Positions 59,797 to 64,000 of a stretch of 64,000 bases of DNA are shown piece after piece. Numbering within the stretch: position 1 is the first letter of the stretch; each line of letters begins with the position of its first letter. Made by a program: the position numbers and the translations under genes. Source of the stretch: an uncultured Eubacteriales bacterium (GTDB lineage: Bacteria > Bacillota > Clostridia > Christensenellales > Borkfalkiaceae); contig CAJLRM010000004.1 of assembly GCA_905209085.1 (NCBI GenBank), forward strand, positions 62,001 to 126,000. Direction: 5' to 3'. A model generated the notes under the pieces. The model worked only from the letters and a program-made list of their open reading frames with translations, was not told the DNA's origin and made no database searches.

Positions 59797-61593
59797 ATGA
59801 GTGAGCAAAAGAGGGGCAGGAAGCGTTGGGGACACAATTTCATCGTCAGCATCGTGTTGCTTTTGGCAGGTATTCTCATTCTGTTCGTTTTTTCCACCGC
59901 GATGATTTATCATAACGAGCGGGAATCGGCAAAAGAAAAAAGCGATATGCTGACGCGGCGCGTGGCGGACGAATTCGATTCCGCCCTGACTCGCATCAAT
60001 ACCATCAGTATGTCCTTGTTCCTGACTCAGACTTTTCAGGAGCAGGCGTTACAACTGCGCGAAGGGACGTCTGAAACGATTTCGGGCATCGTCGATTATT
60101 TCGAAATGGTAGCCATCGCGGACGAAGCGCTGGTGAAAAACGTCGTCTATGTGCCTTACGGCGAGGACGGGGCGGCGGATAAAAATCTGATAGTCAATTA
60201 CGGCAGCAATTACGATTACGTGGGCAATAATATCGACCGTATCGTCGCTCTTGCCAAGGAAACGGAATTTTCGGACGGCAGACTTTTTTACACGAACGTA
60301 TATTTCTGGACGGGGGAACTCACGAGCTATCTCGCGTTTGCCCGCGTGATTCGGGGAATCACGCCCGCCACTTATTTTTCAAATATCGGCGTGGGTGTCG
60401 TTTTCGTACAGGGGGAGCAACTGCGCGAGATCGTCCATTACGCCCGCACGCTGGACGGCTTTGAGATAGCCGTTTGGGACGATGCCGCGCGAAACGTAAA
60501 AGAGCGTTCCTCCTCCGTCCTGTTCGCTTCTCATGATTCTTTCGATCCCTCCGTACGCACGCAGGAAAGCTATTATTCCAAAACGTATACCACCTCCTAT
60601 TTTTCCTGGAAAATCACGGGTTACTACGACGTGTGGTACGCTTTTAAATCGGGATATTCCACGTTCGTCACCTATGCGGTCATTCTCGTGCTCGCCTGCG
60701 GTCTGCTCTCCTTTTTCAGCATTTTTATTTACAGCAAAAGCGCCAATGCCTACGATTATCTCTATCGCCAGTTTTCCGACAGGCAAAAAATCTCGGACGG
60801 CAGCTTCGGGCATATTTCTTACACCAAAAACGAACAGGTAAATCAGGTCATCGAAAGTTTTAACTCTTTGTCCGATTCCGTCAACGCCCTAAACGGGGTG
60901 GTGCGGGAGCAGGAAAAGAAGGCGCTTTCGCTGCAATTGGAGAACGTTCAGTTCCGTTTGGAAAGTCTTTATTCGCAGATCAACAAGCACTTCCTGATAA
61001 ACGTTCTGGCCGTGGTGCGCTCGCTCGTCAACCTCGGCGAAAAGGAACAGGCGAATTACTGTTTGGAAAATCTCAGCGTGTTTCTCCGCACTATTTTGAC
61101 CATAGAGGATACGGCGAGCGTCAAACAGGAGATCCGTACGCTGGAATCCTATCTGAATCTGCAACGGGTGCGTTATCCGAAAGTGGAATGCGATATTCTC
61201 TGCGACGAAAGCCTGCTGGAATGCTCTATTCCGAAAATGCTGCTTCAACCCATCGTGGAAAACGTATTCATACACGGACTGAAAAACAAAAAAGGACGTA
61301 TCCGCGTAGTGTTCAGAAAACGTAAGGGCGGAATGCTCTTGTTTGTCCTCGACAACGGCGTGGGAATGGAGAAAGAGCGGGAACGCGAGGTGAACGAAAG
61401 CCTCAGAACGCTGAAAAATCCCGCCGGGAGTTCCGCGGAGGAAACGCACGGCGTCGCTCTACTGAATATACAGAAGCGCTTGCAGCTGATTGCGGGCGAA
61501 AAGAGCTCGGTAAGGGTAAAGTCGCTCGCTTCGGGCGGAGTAGTGACGCTGGTGAGAATATACTTTAAAGGAGAAAAAGAGGATTTGTCGTAA
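59797..61593 (+). CDS. YesM-type sensor histidine kinase
   Basis: 598 residues. One helix near residues 18-38, an extracellular sensor domain of about 240 residues and a second helix (VTYAVILVLACGLLSFFSIFIY) precede a HAMP-like linker. The LytS/YesM His-kinase domain has the phospho-acceptor region LYSQINKHFLINVL with His398. Most homologues read INPHFLYN; here Lys and Ile replace Pro and Tyr. The ATP-binding domain follows (LQPIVENVFIHGL, DNGVGM). YesMN systems usually control sugar ABC transporters, and such genes follow here. AAGGAG precedes the ATG. Confidence 0.93.
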   Translation: MSEQKRGRKRWGHNFIVSIVLLLAGILILFVFSTAMIYHNERESAKEKSDMLTRRVADEFDSALTRINTISMSLFLTQTFQEQALQLREGTSETISGIVDYFEMVAIADEALVKNVVYVPYGEDGAADKNLIVNYGSNYDYVGNNIDRIVALAKETEFSDGRLFYTNVYFWTGELTSYLAFARVIRGITPATYFSNIGVGVVFVQGEQLREIVHYARTLDGFEIAVWDDAARNVKERSSSVLFASHDSFDPSVRTQESYYSKTYTTSYFSWKITGYYDVWYAFKSGYSTFVTYAVILVLACGLLSFFSIFIYSKSANAYDYLYRQFSDRQKISDGSFGHISYTKNEQVNQVIESFNSLSDSVNALNGVVREQEKKALSLQLENVQFRLESLYSQINKHFLINVLAVVRSLVNLGEKEQANYCLENLSVFLRTILTIEDTASVKQEIRTLESYLNLQRVRYPKVECDILCDESLLECSIPKMLLQPIVENVFIHGLKNKKGRIRVVFRKRKGGMLLFVLDNGVGMEKEREREVNESLRTLKNPAGSSAEETHGVALLNIQKRLQLIAGEKSSVRVKSLASGGVVTLVRIYFKGEKEDLS

Positions 61594-61735
61594 AAATCTT
61601 TAAATCTGCGCATATGTGCCCATACTATAAAATATATAAAATAAACACAAGCTTCTCTATAATTATTCCATTTCAAAATTGTTTTGAATATGACATAATA
61701 GATAAGGAAAATTCGGCGCGCCGAAAGGAGAAAGG

Positions 61736-62524
61736 ATGTTTAAAGTATATTTTGTAGATGACGAAGAGTTGTTGCTTCGGGAACTGATCGGAATTATCGA
61801 CTGGAATGCGCAGGGTTTTGAAATTTGCGGCTACAACACCGATCCCGTGGCGGCAATGGAAGAAATTTTAGCGTTGAAACCCGCTCTCGTCCTTTCGGAT
61901 GTACGCATGGACGTACTCAGCGGATTGGAGCTTGCTGAAAAAATAGCGGAAAAAGAGCCGGAGATATCCTTTGCGTTTTTGAGCGCTTACGACAGTTTCG
62001 AATACGCCGTCAAAGCCCTGAAAATCGGCGCCCGGGATTATCTCACGAAACCTATTTCCGCCGTCGAACTTGTCGGACTTTTATCCAAGGTAAAAGCGGC
62101 GAAGGAAGCCGAGCTTGCGGCGGAGCGCGTCGGGGAAAATCGGGAAAGCGAAACGGCTGCTGCGGACGCCTTTATCGACGGGCGCAGCGTCGTGGAATGC
62201 ATGGTGAAGGATATTCACAACTCTTACGGGGAAAAGCAGTCTTTGACCGCCTATGCTTCCAAGTACGGTTTCAACGCCTCGTATTTAAGTCAGATGTTCA
62301 AAAAGGCGCTCGGCGTTTCCTTTAAAGAGTATGTGCTCGATTATCGCATGAAGCAGGCAAAGGAACAGATTGAAAGGACCAATCGCAGTATGCGGGACAT
62401 TTCCTCCCGGGTAGGATACGAGGATTATTTTCAGTTCAGCAAAATTTTTAAAAAGGTCTTGGGCGTTTCGCCGACGGAATATCGTGCGGAACTGCGGCGG
62501 ACGGGAAAACAGTCCGAAAAATAA
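61736..62524 (+). CDS. YesN-type response regulator with AraC DNA-binding domain
   Basis: 262 residues. The receiver domain has the acidic pair in FVDDEE, phospho-acceptor Asp55 in LSDVRM and Lys in YLTKPIS. A linker of only about 35 residues leads to an AraC-type double helix-turn-helix (LTAYASKYGFNASYLSQMFK; RDISSRVGYEDYFQFSKIFK) ending GVSPTEYR. YesN proteins are often longer, with an extra middle domain, so this is the compact form. AAAGGAG precedes the ATG. It is the cognate partner of the upstream kinase. Confidence 0.93.
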   Translation: MFKVYFVDDEELLLRELIGIIDWNAQGFEICGYNTDPVAAMEEILALKPALVLSDVRMDVLSGLELAEKIAEKEPEISFAFLSAYDSFEYAVKALKIGARDYLTKPISAVELVGLLSKVKAAKEAELAAERVGENRESETAAADAFIDGRSVVECMVKDIHNSYGEKQSLTAYASKYGFNASYLSQMFKKALGVSFKEYVLDYRMKQAKEQIERTNRSMRDISSRVGYEDYFQFSKIFKKVLGVSPTEYRAELRRTGKQSEK

Positions 62525-62884
62525 AGGACTGTTTCTTTTACGTATCAGACGGAAAAATGGTGGGGAAAAAAGAGTTCAAAAGCGTTTTTTAAACGAAAAT
62601 CGGCTTTGACAAGGCGTTTAAACTTACGTGACGCGAGAGAAAATTTCCGAAAAGAAAACATATGCAATTGACGCCGGCGTATTTTTTGACGGATCGCGTT
62701 TCGTAGACGGAATTTTTGGAAGGGAAAGAAAAAGCGTCTGAAAAGGATGAGAACGCGTCCTTGTTTCTTCCCTTTTTCACGAAATTCATAAACTTATCAC
62801 AAAGGATACCTAAAAATTAACCATTCCAAAAAGCTTTCAGGTGTGCGATAATAAGAGCACAAAAACCCGAAGGAGGCTGCCGGA
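62525..62884 (+). other. Probable regulated promoter region of the permease operon
   Basis: 360 bases without a gene. A GATAAT -10 (62847-62852) lies about 33 bases before the permease start, with no good -35, as expected for an activator-dependent promoter. AGGAGG is 8 bases from the ATG. The adjacent YesN-type regulator is the likely activator. Confidence 0.45.
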
Positions 62885-63901
62885 ATGGCTTTTTTTATGA
62901 GAGGAAATAACGATACGGAAAACGCGCGGGCTTCCAAAGAGGCGTGTGCGGATAACGCGGTTTCCGCCATCTCGTCCGGGAGGAAGTTTCTTCGGTGGGG
63001 TAAGGAACTCGGACGCAGAATATGGCGGCATAAAATATATTATCTCATGCTGCTTCCCGCTATCGTTTTATTGGCGATATTCGCGTATAAACCTATGTAC
63101 GGCGTCGTGATCGCTTTCAAGAAATACTCTTTCCGCAAGGGAATTATGGGGAGCGACTGGATAGGCTGGAAAAATTTTGAAACGTTGTTCGAGATGGACG
63201 GATTCTGGGGCGCTTTCAAAAACACCATCATCATCAATCTATTGAAGCTGTTATTCGGCTTCCCCGCGCCCATCCTGCTTGCCATCATGCTCAATGCGGT
63301 GAAGATGAAGGGCTTGAAAAACACGGTGCAGACGATCGTTTATCTGCCGCATTTCGTGTCGTGGGTAGTCGTTGCGGGATTGTTGTTTTCCATGCTCGAC
63401 GGGCGCTCCGCTCCCATTTATTTATTGTTTGATTCCATGGGAATCCAATTGAATATTTTTGGGGACGGTACGCAGTTTTTGGCGATGTTGGTGCTGTCGG
63501 ATATTTGGAAGGAAGTAGGATGGGGCGCCATCATCTACCTCGCGGCGCTTTCGGGAATTTCTCCCGAGTATTACGAGGCGGCGAGATTGGACGGCGCAAA
63601 CAGCGTCAAACAGTTCTGGTATATCACGTTGCCCATGCTTCTGCCCACCATCACCATTATGCTGATACTCCGCGTCGGCGGACTCATCGGCGGCGGGTTC
63701 GATCAGATCTACAATCTGTATAACACGCAGGTGTACGACGTCGCGGACGTATTAGATACTTTTCTGTATCGCTACGGTATCGGGGACGGGCAATTTTCCC
63801 TGGCGACGGCGGCGGGACTCTTCACGAATATCATCAATATCGTCCTGCTCGTTTCCGCCAATCTGGTCACAAAACTTATAGGAGGGGAAAGTCTTTACTG
63901 A
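62885..63901 (+). CDS. Sugar ABC transporter permease (LplB-like)
   Basis: 338 residues with an N-terminal cytoplasmic tail of about 45 residues and six helices. LplB-type features are YYLMLLPAIVLLAIFAYKPMYGVVIAFKKYS and the EAA loop YYEAARLDGANSVKQFWYITLP. Typical LplB transporters import complex polysaccharide fragments and are controlled by a neighbouring YesMN pair, as here. The binding protein is expected to the right of the window; no ATPase is seen. Confidence 0.93.
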   Translation: MAFFMRGNNDTENARASKEACADNAVSAISSGRKFLRWGKELGRRIWRHKIYYLMLLPAIVLLAIFAYKPMYGVVIAFKKYSFRKGIMGSDWIGWKNFETLFEMDGFWGAFKNTIIINLLKLLFGFPAPILLAIMLNAVKMKGLKNTVQTIVYLPHFVSWVVVAGLLFSMLDGRSAPIYLLFDSMGIQLNIFGDGTQFLAMLVLSDIWKEVGWGAIIYLAALSGISPEYYEAARLDGANSVKQFWYITLPMLLPTITIMLILRVGGLIGGGFDQIYNLYNTQVYDVADVLDTFLYRYGIGDGQFSLATAAGLFTNIINIVLLVSANLVTKLIGGESLY

Positions 63902-63903
63902 TT

Positions 63904-64000
63904 ATGGATACTATTTTTAAAAAGAGATCTTCCGCTCTGTCGGGCAAACCGATGAAAATGAAAAAGCCCGCGCTCGACATTGCGCTGACGATCGTCAATT
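63904..64000 (+). CDS. Sugar ABC transporter permease (LplC/YtcP-like), N-terminal fragment
   Basis: Only the first 32 codons are in the window and the frame is open at the right edge. The start follows the LplB stop by two bases, the usual lplB-lplC spacing, and a GGAGGGG site overlaps the end of lplB. The residues seen (KKRSSALSGK, then a basic stretch before ALDIALTIVN) fit the cytoplasmic tail and first helix of the second permease. The assignment rests mainly on context. Confidence 0.6.
   Translation, partial: MDTIFKKRSSALSGKPMKMKKPALDIALTIVN

Noticed and set aside
1..64000. CRISPR arrays, rRNA genes, insertion sequences and biosynthetic gene clusters
   Set aside because: No regularly spaced repeats, rRNA signatures, transposase motifs or NRPS/PKS/RiPP core genes were seen on either strand.

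Overview
The window looks like chromosome of an anaerobic Clostridia-type Bacillota, probably uncultured and gut-associated. The reasons are strong AGGAGG ribosome binding sites, sigma-A promoters (TTGACA-17-TATAAT), Gram-positive lipoproteins, the murB-PHP-whiA-dnaE-pfkA gene order, and moderate GC with heavy use of GCG and CGC codons. An AT-rich patch around 35.3-37.9 kb holds a tRNA, an integrase and an AraC regulator and differs from its surroundings. The taxonomic placement is inference.

Layout. 0-2.2 kb: a BceAB-type peptide-resistance ABC transporter, left end cut off. 2.4-6.8 kb: a secreted or anchored Ntn hydrolase, a dinB polymerase with a consensus promoter and a LexA-like box, a hairpin-rich non-coding stretch and an orphan binding protein. 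6.8-16.1 kb: housekeeping genes murB, PHP phosphoesterase, whiA, dnaE, pfkA and a fruK-like kinase; rapZ and yvcK, which usually sit beside whiA, are absent. 16.1-21.7 kb: a candidate structured RNA, a small Cys-rich protein, a GNAT protein, a MacB-like ABC pair and a DUF308 membrane protein.

22.0-33.9 kb is the most striking region. An LDH/MDH-family dehydrogenase with an MDH-like specificity arginine and fumarase C are followed by hdrB-hdrC-hdrA-flxD-flxC-flxB-flxA and then a soluble fumarate-reductase-like pair with no membrane anchor. Read together, malate or oxaloacetate could become fumarate, and an NADH-oxidising Flx-Hdr electron-bifurcating complex could use fumarate as its high-potential acceptor while reducing ferredoxin. 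This is a hypothesis from gene content.

33.9-37.9 kb: a fructokinase, tRNA-Ser(CGA), an integrase preceded by its own terminated leader, and a divergent AraC regulator. 38.0-54.9 kb: a glycan-use locus with a GH109-like Gfo/Idh/MocA protein, two sugar ABC permeases, a binding lipoprotein, two GH123-like proteins (one split by a -1 frameshift at a G GGA AAA heptamer), two beta-sandwich lipoproteins, a GH36 enzyme and a second Gfo/Idh/MocA protein. The set suggests GalNAc/Gal-capped glycans. 55.3-59.4 kb: an EndoQ-UvrD fusion expressed from an apparently leaderless promoter and an AraC/GyrI-like regulator. 59.7-64.0 kb: a YesM/YesN two-component system and LplB/LplC-type permeases running off the right end.
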